From Halobacteriales archaeon SW_8_68_21 (GTDB lineage: Archaea > Halobacteriota > Halobacteria > Halobacteriales > Haloferacaceae): a stretch of 39,369 nucleotides of DNA. Every line of letters starts with the position of its first letter. Position 1 is the first letter of the stretch. The position numbers and the translations under genes are program-made. Shown here piece after piece: positions 24,635-32,088 of the stretch. The notes under the pieces are model-generated. The model had not been told where the DNA came from. It was given only the letters and a program-made list of their open reading frames with translations, and searched no databases. The stretch lies in the NCBI GenBank assembly GCA_003023405.1, contig PXST01000050.1, positions 1,254 through 40,622 of the forward strand, read 5' to 3'.

Positions 24635-25600
24635 ATGCAGACCCACGTCGTGCCCGTCGGGTTCGACTACGACCGGATGATCGCCCCCCTCATCCGGGAC
24701 CAGTTCGACGTCGACCGGGTGATCCTCTTGGAGGGGACGGTCGGCAGCGAGGCCAACGTCGAGTACTCGCGCAACATCGCGCGGAAGCTCGAACAGGACT
24801 TCCAAAACCTGCTCGGCGCGGAGACCGTCCGCGAGCGGTTGGAGGACGTGTACGACTACGATGCCGCCTTCGAACGGGCCTATGACCTGATCAACGCGGA
24901 GTTGGACCGGGACAACGGCGACCGCGACGCGGACCCGCCGGCCGACGAGCGCGAGGTGTGGGTGAACCTCTGTTCGATGCCGCGGCCCGTCTCGTTCGCG
25001 TTCGCGACCGCGGCCCACTCGATCATGGTCGAGCGACAGGCGGACCGCGATCGGATTCACACCTACTACACGGCCCCCGAGAAGTACCTCGAAACAGAGC
25101 TCGCCGAGGAGCTGCGCGCGACACGGGACCTCCTCCGGGACCTTGACGCCGGGAGCGACCGCGACGCCGGCGGGAACGCGGGCGACGACGCAGACCGCGT
25201 TGCCGACCGACTGGCGAGCACCACCGACCTGCTGGCGGAGTTCGACGAGCGCGGCACGACCATCGGCGCGAAGCCCATCGGCGACAGCCACGTCATCGAG
25301 CTCCCGGTCGCCTCCTTCCAGAACGTCAAACCGTTTGAGGAGCTGGTGCTTTTCACCCTCGGCGAACACGGCGAGTTCGAGTCCGTCTCGGAGCTGGCGG
25401 AGGCGCTCGCCGCCGAGCTCAACGAGGAGTACACCGACTCGTTCCGCTCGAAGGTGATTTATAATGTCGACCGGTTGGGGCCCGGCGGGAAGGGGGACAT
25501 CGAGCGCGAGGAACACGGGAAGTCCTACCGGACGAGCCTCTCGCGGATCGGCCGACTGTGGGTCCGCGCGCACGCCGACGACGACCGCGACGTCGCCTGA
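24635..25600 (+). CDS. HFX_2341-family (DUF6293) transcriptional regulator-like protein
   Basis: A 321-residue protein matching the haloarchaeal HFX_2341 family. The N-terminal part (about 1-165) is a Rossmann-like ligand-type domain: THVVPVGFDYDRMIAPLIRD, VILLEGTVGSEANVEYSRN, VWVNLCSMPRPVSFAFATAAH. An acidic linker covers about 170-200. The C-terminal part has winged-helix features: ELVLFTLGEHGEFESVSELA and SFRSKVIYNVDRLGPGGKG, then SYRTSLSRIGRLWVRAH. ATG 24635 lies about 27 bp after TTTTTATAC, a clear leaderless promoter. The N-terminal fold resembles CARF-type sensors, which is my inference; the ligand is unknown. Confidence 0.85.
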   Translation: MQTHVVPVGFDYDRMIAPLIRDQFDVDRVILLEGTVGSEANVEYSRNIARKLEQDFQNLLGAETVRERLEDVYDYDAAFERAYDLINAELDRDNGDRDADPPADEREVWVNLCSMPRPVSFAFATAAHSIMVERQADRDRIHTYYTAPEKYLETELAEELRATRDLLRDLDAGSDRDAGGNAGDDADRVADRLASTTDLLAEFDERGTTIGAKPIGDSHVIELPVASFQNVKPFEELVLFTLGEHGEFESVSELAEALAAELNEEYTDSFRSKVIYNVDRLGPGGKGDIEREEHGKSYRTSLSRIGRLWVRAHADDDRDVA

Positions 25601-25902
25601 GACGCAACCGCTGTCGAGAACACGATCGCTGAAGCCCCGGCCGTGAGGCCGTACGCATCCACTTATAAACGGATGGGCGACACGGAGACCACCGAAGCCC
25701 CGGCCTCGCGGTTCGCGCTCTCCGAGCGCTCACCGCGTCCAGCGAGAATCGGAGATTCTCTGGCAGCCGGCGCGACGCGCATCTTGTAGCCGGCGGCCCT
25801 GCCGCCGGCGACGCCACCGCGCCGCATTCGGCCCGTAACTCCTATCGGTATGTGGTGCCACGACCCGCCCGTTTATCAGGGTGGAACCGGGAGCGTTAGG
25901 GG
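25601..25902. other. Intergenic stretch with repeats and hairpins, no gene
   Basis: Holds two GAAGCCCCGGCC copies (25631 and 25694), a TTATAAAC box, and a GAGAATC/GATTCTC hairpin at 25744-25760. It also holds a perfect 9-bp GCCGGCGGC/GCCGCCGGC stem with CCT loop at 25789-25809. GTTTATCAGG near 25868 is the TATA box for cofH. No coding frame looks real. Confidence 0.6.
25662..25711 (+). repeat. Dispersed intergenic repeat, TTATAA ... CCCCGGCC type (copy 2)
   Basis: TTATAAACGGATGGGCGACA followed by the end CGAAGCCCCGGCCTCGCGG. Same length and about 70% identity by eye with 11629-11678. An extra half copy, GAAGCCCCGGCCGTGAGGCC, precedes it at 25631. Confidence 0.5.
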
Positions 25903-27339
25903 ATGAGTTCGGGGCGCAGTTCCGGTGCGAGCGGGACGGACGGCGGGGAGTCAGAGAGCGACGCGGACGAGTTCGGCTTCACCGAGCCGTCCACCGACCA
26001 GTCGTTCGGGAACGCGCTCGCGAAGGCCCACGACGGGGCGCGGCTCACGGTCGACGACGCGACGGAACTGCTCGCGACCGGGACGGAACGCGAGGGGATA
26101 GACCCCGTCCGCAAGGAGGCGGTGCTGGAGGCGGCCGACCGTCGCCGGGCCGAGGCGGTCGGCGACGAGGTCACCTTCGTCGCAAACCTCAACAACAACG
26201 TCACGACGGCCTGTAACACCGGCTGTCTGTTCTGTAACTTCAAAGACTCCGCGCACGCGTTTGAGGCCGACAGCGGCGTCGACCACGCCGGGTTCACCAA
26301 GCCGCCAGCAGAGTCGCGCGCGGTGGTTGAGGACGCCCTCGACATGGGCGTCTACGAGGTGTGTTCCGTCTCGGGGCTTCACCCGGCGTTCGCGCTGAAC
26401 GACGAACACCACGAGATTCTCGCCGCGCGCGACGACCCCGCGAGCGAGGTGAACTACGAGCCGCCGGCGGTCTACGACACCGACCCCGGTACGTACCTCG
26501 AACAGATGGACGCGATGTCGGTCGGCGGCGTCCACCTCCACTCGATGACCCCGGAGGAGGCGTACCACGCGAGGCGAGGGACCGACTGGGAGTACGAGAC
26601 GGTGTACCGCGAGCTGGCGGCCGCGGGGCTCGACTCCGCGCCCGGTACCGCTGCCGAGATCCTCGTCGACGAGGTCCGCGACGTGATCTGCCCGGGGAAG
26701 ATCCGCACCGACGACTGGGTGGCGGCGATGGAGGGCGCGGCGGCCGCCGGCCTCGACATCACGTCGACGATGATGTACGGGCACGTCGAGACCGTCGCAC
26801 ACCGCGCGCGACACCTGAAGGTGATCCGCGATCTCCAGGACCGGACGGGCGCGATCACCGAGTTCGTCCCGCTGTCTTTCATCCATCAGAACACCCCCCT
26901 CTACCGCCGCGGCGTCGTCGACTCCGGCCCCTCTCGCGCCGAGGACGAACTCGTGGTCGCGGTCGCGCGGCTCTTCTTGGACAACGTCGACCACGTCCAG
27001 GCCTCGTGGGTGAAGTCGGGCGACGCCCACGGGCTGAAGCTGCTCAACTGCGGCGCGGACGACTTCATGGGCACCATCCTCTCGGAGGAGATCACCAGCC
27101 GCGCCGGCGGCGAGTACGGCGAGTACCGCTCGTTCGACGACTACGTCGAGATGATCACGGCGATCGGTCGGACCCCCGTCGAGCGTTCGACCGACTACCG
27201 GACCCGCCGCCGGATCGACCCCAACGACGGCTCGCACGGCCCGCGGCTCGGCCCACGCGCCGACGGCACGCCGATGCTCGCCAGGCGCTCGGCCGAAAGC
27301 GACGCTCCCGGAACGTCCCGCACCGGAGCCGACGACTGA
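25903..27339 (+). CDS. cofH: FO synthase subunit 2 (radical SAM), F420 biosynthesis
   Basis: A 478-residue radical-SAM enzyme that joins the tyrosine-derived fragment to the pyrimidine precursor in making FO, the F420 deazaflavin core. The cluster motif CNTGCLFC (Cys104, 108, 111) follows FVANLNNNVTTA. CofH features include YEVCSVSGLHPAFALNDEHH, MSVGGVHLHSMTPEEAYHA, GTAAEILVDEVRDVICPGK, TSTMMYGHVET, FVPLSFIHQNTPLY and DDFMGTILSEEITSRAGG. An acidic N-terminal extension of about 40 residues and a disordered C-terminal tail are haloarchaeal additions. A TATA-like GTTTATC is about 29 bp before ATG 25903. The partner cofG is not in the window. Confidence 0.94.
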   Translation: MSSGRSSGASGTDGGESESDADEFGFTEPSTDQSFGNALAKAHDGARLTVDDATELLATGTEREGIDPVRKEAVLEAADRRRAEAVGDEVTFVANLNNNVTTACNTGCLFCNFKDSAHAFEADSGVDHAGFTKPPAESRAVVEDALDMGVYEVCSVSGLHPAFALNDEHHEILAARDDPASEVNYEPPAVYDTDPGTYLEQMDAMSVGGVHLHSMTPEEAYHARRGTDWEYETVYRELAAAGLDSAPGTAAEILVDEVRDVICPGKIRTDDWVAAMEGAAAAGLDITSTMMYGHVETVAHRARHLKVIRDLQDRTGAITEFVPLSFIHQNTPLYRRGVVDSGPSRAEDELVVAVARLFLDNVDHVQASWVKSGDAHGLKLLNCGADDFMGTILSEEITSRAGGEYGEYRSFDDYVEMITAIGRTPVERSTDYRTRRRIDPNDGSHGPRLGPRADGTPMLARRSAESDAPGTSRTGADD

Positions 27340-27453
27340 GCCGGCCCGAGGAACCGGTTGGACGCCGAACACGTTCCGCTGATCGCCGACGGCTCCCAGC
27401 GAGTGGGAACCGCCGGTACCCCCTTTATTATGATACTCATTAGCACGCGTGAG

Positions 27454-27655
27454 ATGAGAGCACCCGACGCACGGCCGACCGACCGTCCGGCGGGGGGTTC
27501 TGAGGCGCGCGCCGGCGACGCGCTCCGTCGAGTCGTGGTTGACCGCGCTGGCGGACGCCGGTCTCGTCGAACGCGTCTCCGGCGAGGCCGTCTACCGCGT
27601 CACCGACGCCGGGCGCGACGCGCTCCGCGACGACTGTCCGCGCTGGTCGGACTGA
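27454..27655 (+). pseudogene. Winged-helix regulator gene, internal deletion/frameshift
   Basis: ATG 27454, about 28 bp after CTTTATTATG, starts MRAPDARPTDRPAGG in one frame. From about 27515 another frame reads RSVESWLTALADAGLVERVS and then EAVYRVTDAGRDALRDDCPR before TGA at 27653-27655. The latter is the recognition-helix end and wing of a winged-helix DNA-binding protein (PadR/ArsR/MarR-like). The earlier helices are missing. The junction lies in GGCGCGCGCC, a 10-bp palindrome. The target is unknown. Confidence 0.55.
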
Positions 27656-27935
27656 GACGAGTACTCGAAGAGCGTGTCACAGAGCGGTTCGCGTTCCTGT
27701 CTCAATCCTCAGTGTAGACGCAGCGGTGAGGTGGCGGGAATGAGTCTCGCAAACTGATGCGATCGATATTACACGTAAAAAGACAGTGAGCGACAGCGAC
27801 GATTACTTATAAAAAACGACGCGGTGGCGCCTCACGGCCGGGGCCTTGGAAGTGTTCACCGCAGCGCGATCGTTTGTTTATAAACAGTCGACAACAATAC
27901 CCCATCCTCTCTTATAAATAACTTTCTCACAGCCG
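27656..27935. other. AT-richer intergenic stretch, no gene
   Basis: Several TTATAAA-like boxes (27807, 27875, 27911) and an inverted piece of the CCCCGGCC repeat (27830-27849). No coding frame with haloarchaeal character on either strand. It leads into the inverted-repeat-bounded element at 27936. Confidence 0.6.
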
Positions 27936-28536
27936 GAGGGTGTCATAGAACTCTCGACATAATATTTATTTCACAGACTCACAGCTGAATCAGCTGTAAG
28001 AGCGCGCTTGCGAACTACTCGAATTACCACGAATCATGGATAGTGTATGTGATCGCTCCGAAGATCGAGGCAAAAATGAAACAACCGACCCCGTAGATAA
28101 TAGCTATTGAGAAGAACGGGCCAATCCCCTGAGCCAGTAATTCTAGATTTCCGGTGTCTATTGTGGGTTGAACGGTCTCTCCAAATCCGAATAGAACAGC
28201 GAACACGACCGCAGCGACTACGCCTGCCTTGGCGCTTTCTATCACCGATTCCGCGAGATCGACACTGCCCACCCCGACAATCACCCCCGCAACCGCTCCA
28301 CCGAGTGCCCATCCGTCAGGCCCTATTAGTGACAATGCTCCTATTCCGACAACCGATCCGATTACCGCCCCAATAAGGACCTTCCTTCTAATCATGATTA
28401 CGGCACACAAGAGATGCTTTTGTAGTGAGTATTGGGGTAACCAAAGTACCTGATCACCTGTTTCTTGATCCGATACTTGCGTGGTCTGTGTTGACCGATC
28501 TTGATCTGGGTGTGAGAACAGTTCTATGACACCCTC
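27936..28536. mobile_element. 601-bp element bounded by 17-bp perfect inverted repeats
   Basis: GAGGGTGTCATAGAACT at 27936-27952 and its exact reverse complement at 28520-28536. The interior is clearly lower in GC than the chromosome and holds one membrane-protein gene (28024-28395, minus) and an internal ACAGCTG/CAGCTGT hairpin near 27985. No transposase is present. It looks like a non-autonomous transposon or MITE-like cassette carrying a cargo gene. Similar 8-mers TCACAGCC and TCACAACC lie just outside but not symmetrically, so a target duplication is not established. Confidence 0.55.
28024..28395 (-). CDS. Small membrane protein, about four to five helices
   Basis: A 123-residue hydrophobic protein. 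Helices: VLIGAVIGSVVGIGALSLIG, WALGGAVAGVIVGVGSV, AGVVAAVVFAVLFGFG, and SIAIIYGVGCFIFASIFGAI. Glycine-rich membrane segments recall DUF5518-type haloarchaeal proteins, but I cannot assign the family. ATG 28395 is preferred to the TTG-started longer frame. GC and codon use are unlike the neighbours (ATA, AGA and similar codons), and it is the only gene inside a 601-bp inverted-repeat-bounded segment, so it was probably acquired. Confidence 0.65.
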   Translation of the reverse strand: MIRRKVLIGAVIGSVVGIGALSLIGPDGWALGGAVAGVIVGVGSVDLAESVIESAKAGVVAAVVFAVLFGFGETVQPTIDTGNLELLAQGIGPFFSIAIIYGVGCFIFASIFGAITYTIHDSW

Positions 28537-28683
28537 ACAACCGTACTATACCCACTCCCACTGTCGATCAAGAGGCAACGTCACTCCCCGGCTATGTAAC
28601 CGACGATTCACCCGGAACCAATACCTCGCAGACGGTCTTAAGCCACACAGGATTCGCAGGCAGTTACCGCTCGGTTTCGACAC

Positions 28684-29907
28684 TTACCGTCCCAGCTCCG
28701 CGTGCGCCGACGAGAGGTGTCGCGATCCGAGCGCCGCCAGCAGGTTGAGTTCGCCGGCGAGCGCGCAGACCGCGATCGACTCGGCGAGCGCGTCGGCGTT
28801 GGTCCCGGCCGGGTCGCCGCCGCCGGCGACGCCGAGGATCTCCAAGCTCGCGCGCTGGGTCGCCAGCTTCGTCCCGCCGCCGACGGTCCCCACTTCGAGG
28901 CTCGCCAGCGAGACGGAGACGTACAGGTCGCCGTCGTCGGTCGTCTCGGCGGTCGTGATGGCGTTTGCGCCCTCGACGACCTGCGCCTCGTCTTGCCCGG
29001 TGGCGAGGAACATCGCGGCGACCGCGTTGGCGACGTGGGCGTTAAAACCGAGCGCGCCCGCCTTCGCGGAGCCGACGAGGTTCTTCCGGGCGTTGATCTC
29101 CGCGATCGCCTCCGGGGTCGTGTGGAGGCGCTCCTCGACGACCTCGTGGGGGATCGTCGCGTCCGCGACGACCGAGCGCCCACGCCCCTCGACGGCGTTG
29201 ATCGCGGCCGGCTTCTTGTCGGAACAGAGGTTCCCCGAGAGCGCGACCAAGGAGGCGTCCGTCCCCGTCTCGATCACGTCGCAGGCCTCGCGGGTCGCGA
29301 TGGTGGCCATGTTCATCCCCATCGCGTCCTTCGTGTCGTAGCGGAACCGGCAGAAGACGTTGTTACCGACGACGTATGGCGTCACGTCGAGCAGTTCGCC
29401 GTGGCTCGTTGTCGACTCCGCCGCCTCGGCGAGCGCACCCTCGTTGTCGCGGACCCAGGCGACGAGCGCCTCGGCCTCGGCGACGCCCGCGACCCGGAAG
29501 ACCGGCGCGCGGGTCATCCCGCTTTTGATCACGCGAGCGGTCGCGCCGCCGGCGCTCTCGATCGCGGAGCACCCGCGGTTGATCGACGCGACTAGGGCAC
29601 CCTCGGTGGTCGCCAGCGGGAGGTAGCGCTCGCCCGAGCGCGCGCCGCCGTCGATCGTCACCGGGCCGGCGACGCCGACGGGCACTTGGACGCCGCCGAG
29701 CGTGTTCTCGATGTTCGAGCCGTGGACCGCCTCGGCGTCGAACGCGTACTCGCCGAGGGGGTCGAGGTCGGCGTCGGTCGCCTCCGCGACGAGCAGCCGG
29801 CGCGCGGTGGCCGCCGTGTCGGCGTCGGCGTGGTCTTCCAGCTCGTGGAAGCGGAGGTCACCGTCGCGGACGCGGGCCGCGAGGTCCGCGGGAGTCGGTT
29901 GCGACAT
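28684..29907 (-). CDS. hmgA: Hydroxymethylglutaryl-CoA reductase (NADPH)
   Basis: A 407-residue class I HMG-CoA reductase, which reduces HMG-CoA to mevalonate for archaeal isoprenoid lipids. Motifs: ENTLGGVQVPVGVAGPV, the catalytic Glu in PLATTEGALVASINRGC, FRYDTKDAMGMNM (Asp and NADPH site), LCSDKKPAAIN (Lys), VEGANAITT, GGGTKLATQ and the C-terminal catalytic His in ALGSRHLSSAH. No membrane anchor, as in other archaea. ATG 29907 yields MSQPTPADLAARV. The neighbours are unrelated; the left side borders the inverted-repeat element. Confidence 0.97.
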   Translation of the reverse strand: MSQPTPADLAARVRDGDLRFHELEDHADADTAATARRLLVAEATDADLDPLGEYAFDAEAVHGSNIENTLGGVQVPVGVAGPVTIDGGARSGERYLPLATTEGALVASINRGCSAIESAGGATARVIKSGMTRAPVFRVAGVAEAEALVAWVRDNEGALAEAAESTTSHGELLDVTPYVVGNNVFCRFRYDTKDAMGMNMATIATREACDVIETGTDASLVALSGNLCSDKKPAAINAVEGRGRSVVADATIPHEVVEERLHTTPEAIAEINARKNLVGSAKAGALGFNAHVANAVAAMFLATGQDEAQVVEGANAITTAETTDDGDLYVSVSLASLEVGTVGGGTKLATQRASLEILGVAGGGDPAGTNADALAESIAVCALAGELNLLAALGSRHLSSAHAELGR

Positions 29908-29984
29908 GCCGACCAGTCCTCACGGCGGGCGCTAATGGCTGTCGGTTCCGGGGCTCTCGCGCGAGGGAGGGGCGAAGCGACCGA

Positions 29985-30458
29985 CTATCGACCGACGAAC
30001 CCGGAGAGCCGTTCGCGGATCGACTCCCCGCCCAGCTTGAGGTAGTAGGCGTCGCCGCCGTCTTCGTAGTAGTCGTCGATGCGGCGGATCACCTCGAATC
30101 CGAGGTGTTCGTAGAAGCCGAGCGCCGAGCGATTAGTCGTGCGGGCGTGGCAGGTGACCGATCGGTGTTGCTCGGCCACATCGGCGACGAGCCGCTCGGC
30201 GTGGCCGCGGCCGCGGTGGTCCGGGTGAACGGCGAGAAAGAGGATGTAGCCGTCCCGGCGGACGGACGCGAAGGCGACGAGCCGGCCGTTCTCGACGAGC
30301 AGGTGGGCGGTCGACCGGCGGTACGCGTCGACGAAGAACCCGCGTCGCTGTCGGAGGACGCCCTCGGCGGACCGAATTTGCTCTTTGAGCTCCCACGCGG
30401 CGGTCGCGTAATCGGACTCACCGGGCGGGTCGGTTCGCTTCTCGATCTTGACGCTCAC
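29985..30458 (-). CDS. GNAT-family N-acetyltransferase
   Basis: A 157-residue acetyl-CoA-dependent acyltransferase. GNAT motif A is clear: ILFLAVHPDHRGRGHAERLV, with the pyrophosphate-binding loop RGRGHA. Motif B follows in TTNRSALGFYEHLGFEVIRR, and the C-terminus DAYYLKLGG fits ribosomal-protein or small-molecule type enzymes; the substrate cannot be told. A TATA box GTTATATTCC lies 25-30 bp before ATG 30458. It is flanked by three copies of CGCCAGCGG spaced two helical turns apart, suggesting specific control. Confidence 0.9.
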   Translation of the reverse strand: MSVKIEKRTDPPGESDYATAAWELKEQIRSAEGVLRQRRGFFVDAYRRSTAHLLVENGRLVAFASVRRDGYILFLAVHPDHRGRGHAERLVADVAEQHRSVTCHARTTNRSALGFYEHLGFEVIRRIDDYYEDGGDAYYLKLGGESIRERLSGFVGR

Positions 30459-30473
30459 TGACGTGACCTAACA

Positions 30474-30525
30474 CGCCAGCGGAATATAACTCCACCGCCA
30501 GCGGGGAGATTTCCACCGCCAGCGG
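30474..30525. promoter_or_regulatory. Three phased CGCCAGCGG repeats around the GNAT promoter
   Basis: CGCCAGCGG occurs at 30474-30482, 30496-30504 and 30517-30525, 22 and 21 bp apart. The last two are part of a 17-bp direct repeat (TCCACCGCCAGCGGGGA). The TATA box (30483-30490) lies between the first and second copy. Spacing of two helical turns puts all sites on one DNA face, as for an operator array. Confidence 0.6.
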
Positions 30526-30625
30526 GGACCGTTGCGGGCGGCAGACCCCGCTCTGCGGGTCGGCGTCGGTCCGCGCCGCAACCGTGACCGAAAGGTTTTG
30601 TCGTGGTCGCGCGTGAACGGCATCA

Positions 30626-31003
30626 ATGACCGACGAGTCGTCGGGCGTCCAGCTGCTCCGACGGGCGTTCCTCACGGGCGTCGCCGTGGTCGTCCCCGCC
30701 GTCATCACGCTCGTCGTCCTCGCGTTCGCGTTCAACGCGGTGTACGACTACCTCGACGCCTTCTCGTCCGCGGTCGTCGCCATGTCATCGGGGATCGGAC
30801 TCCCGATCGTCGGCGCGATCCCCAGAGAGGTCGCGATCGAGATCGCGACGCCGGTCGTGTTCGTGGCCGGCATCGTCCTCCTCGGTGCGGCGGTCGAGCC
30901 CTCGCGGTACGGCGAGCACGCGGTCGACTACGTCGACGAGTGGTCGGAGGACCTCGAGAGTCGCCGCGGCGACGACGGACCACAGTGGGACGGCGACCGA
31001 TGA
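30626..31003 (+). CDS. DUF502 membrane protein, C-terminal domain missing
   Basis: A 125-residue protein. The first 90 residues match haloarchaeal DUF502 proteins: RRAFLTGVAVVVPAVITLVVL (helix 1), SSGIGLPIVGAIPREVAIEI, and TPVVFVAGIVLLGAAVEPSRYGE (helix 2). In relatives about 100 or more residues follow, including a conserved Gly-rich middle (..PNP..G) and a beta domain. Here the sequence passes from AVDYVDEWSEDLES to a short acidic end. The frame stays open, so this could be a large in-frame deletion; the join lies in a repeated GTCGAC. The TGA overlaps the archease ATG, indicating an operon. Function of the family is unknown. Confidence 0.7.
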   Translation: MTDESSGVQLLRRAFLTGVAVVVPAVITLVVLAFAFNAVYDYLDAFSSAVVAMSSGIGLPIVGAIPREVAIEIATPVVFVAGIVLLGAAVEPSRYGEHAVDYVDEWSEDLESRRGDDGPQWDGDR

Positions 31004-31401
31004 GTTACGAACTCCGCGACCACACCGCCGATGTCGCCGTCGAGGCCACGGCCGACACCCCCTCCGCGCTGTTCGCGGCGGTCGCCGACGGGCTTACCGC
31101 GGCGAGCGCGGAGTCGGTCCCGGCAGCCGGCGACCGGTTCGACCTCGCGGTCGAGTCCGAGAGCCGCGAGGCGCTGCTTTTCGACTACCTCGATCGGCTG
31201 ATCTACGAGCGCGACGTTCGGCTCGTCCTCCCGGCCGACCACCGGTGTACCGTCGTCGAACCGGACGAGGAGAGCGACCCGGACGGCGGGGATGACCCGG
31301 ACGCGCAGGTCGGCTCCACCGACGCGGACGCGTGGCGGCTCGCGGCCAGCGCGCGCGGCGTCCCGCTCGATGCGGTCGCCTACGTCGTGTTCGACGTGTA
31401 A
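31000..31401 (+). CDS. Archease (RtcB cofactor), conserved C-terminal block missing
   Basis: A 133-residue protein of the archease family, which activates the RNA ligase RtcB by helping guanylylation and metal loading. It has the signature YELRDHTADVAVEA (metal-binding Asp in DHTAD), EALLFDYLDRLIYERDV, and the C-terminal SARGVPLDAVA plus YVVFDV. In intact family members about 22 residues with the conserved VKAvTYH/S-type strand lie between the last two blocks. Here they are joined in-frame. The start overlaps DUF502 (ATGA). rtcB lies 690 bp downstream on the same strand, fitting the known partnership. Confidence 0.85.
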   Translation: MSYELRDHTADVAVEATADTPSALFAAVADGLTAASAESVPAAGDRFDLAVESESREALLFDYLDRLIYERDVRLVLPADHRCTVVEPDEESDPDGGDDPDAQVGSTDADAWRLAASARGVPLDAVAYVVFDV

Positions 31402-31470
31402 CGAACGCTGACGGCCGTGAGCGGCGGAATCGGTGAAAAACGTTATGAATTTCGAGTTCCTTGGTAACGT

Positions 31471-32013
31471 ATGCCGAACTCTGGTCGAGACGGAAAGGTC
31501 GAACCGATCGACTCCGGCCGGCGCTGGCGGGCCGGCGCGGCCGCCGGACTCGCCGCCGGCGCGGTGATGGGCGTTCTCCTCCACGGCGGGTTGGGACTCA
31601 TGCCGACGATCGGCGCGCTGGTCGGCGTCGAAACGGCGCTCGCCGGCTGGCTCGTCCACCTGTTCAACAGCACGCTGTTCGGCGGCCTGTTCGTCGCCGT
31701 CTTCGACCGGCCCTTCTTCGCGGACATGCGCGAGGACGTCGGCGGATGTCTCTCGCTCGGGGTCGTCCACTCCGCGCTGCTCGGCGTTCTCACCGGCGGC
31801 CTGCTGTTGCCCGCCGCGGTCGCGATCGAGGGCGCGACGTCGCTGCCGGTGCCGACGCTGCCCGTTCCCGGACTCACCGCGAGCTTCGAGTTCGGCGTCG
31901 TCATCGCGGTCGCACACCTCGCCTACGGCGTCGTGCTGGGACGAACGTTCGCCGCATTCACCCTCGCGGACGGCGCAGTCGGCTGGCTACCGATCGATCC
32001 CGCGGACCGGTGA
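31471..32013 (+). CDS. Haloarchaeal membrane protein, unknown function
   Basis: A 180-residue protein with about four membrane helices: GAAAGLAAGAVMGVLLHGGLG, WLVHLFNSTLFGGLFVAVF, LGVVHSALLGVLTGGLLLP and FGVVIAVAHLAYGVVLGRTF. His residues recur in the helices (LLHGG, LVHLFNS, VVHSA, VAHLAYG), which might bind metal or haem, though nothing proves it. I recognise no named family. The TATA-like CGTTATGAATT lies about 25 bp before ATG 31471, so it is transcribed separately from archease. Confidence 0.75.
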   Translation: MPNSGRDGKVEPIDSGRRWRAGAAAGLAAGAVMGVLLHGGLGLMPTIGALVGVETALAGWLVHLFNSTLFGGLFVAVFDRPFFADMREDVGGCLSLGVVHSALLGVLTGGLLLPAAVAIEGATSLPVPTLPVPGLTASFEFGVVIAVAHLAYGVVLGRTFAAFTLADGAVGWLPIDPADR

Positions 32014-32088
32014 CCGGCGGCGACGGGACGGACCGGTCCCCGACCGCCCGACGCAACGCCCTTCCCCTCCGGCGTCAAAGGACGGCGC

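Noticed and set aside
25789..25809. 9-bp GC hairpin as a terminator of the HFX_2341 gene
   Set aside because: It is 190 bp past the stop and has no following T-run on either strand; more likely part of an intergenic repeat.
26361..27443. 360-residue plus-strand frame overlapping cofH
   Set aside because: Arg/Pro/Gly-rich out-of-frame reading of cofH, no motifs; the cofH frame has the radical-SAM and FO-synthase signatures.
27927..28544. TCACAGCC / TCACAACC as target-site duplication of the 601-bp element
   Set aside because: They match 7 of 8 but are at unequal distances from the inverted repeats (three extra bases on the left), so a duplication cannot be claimed.
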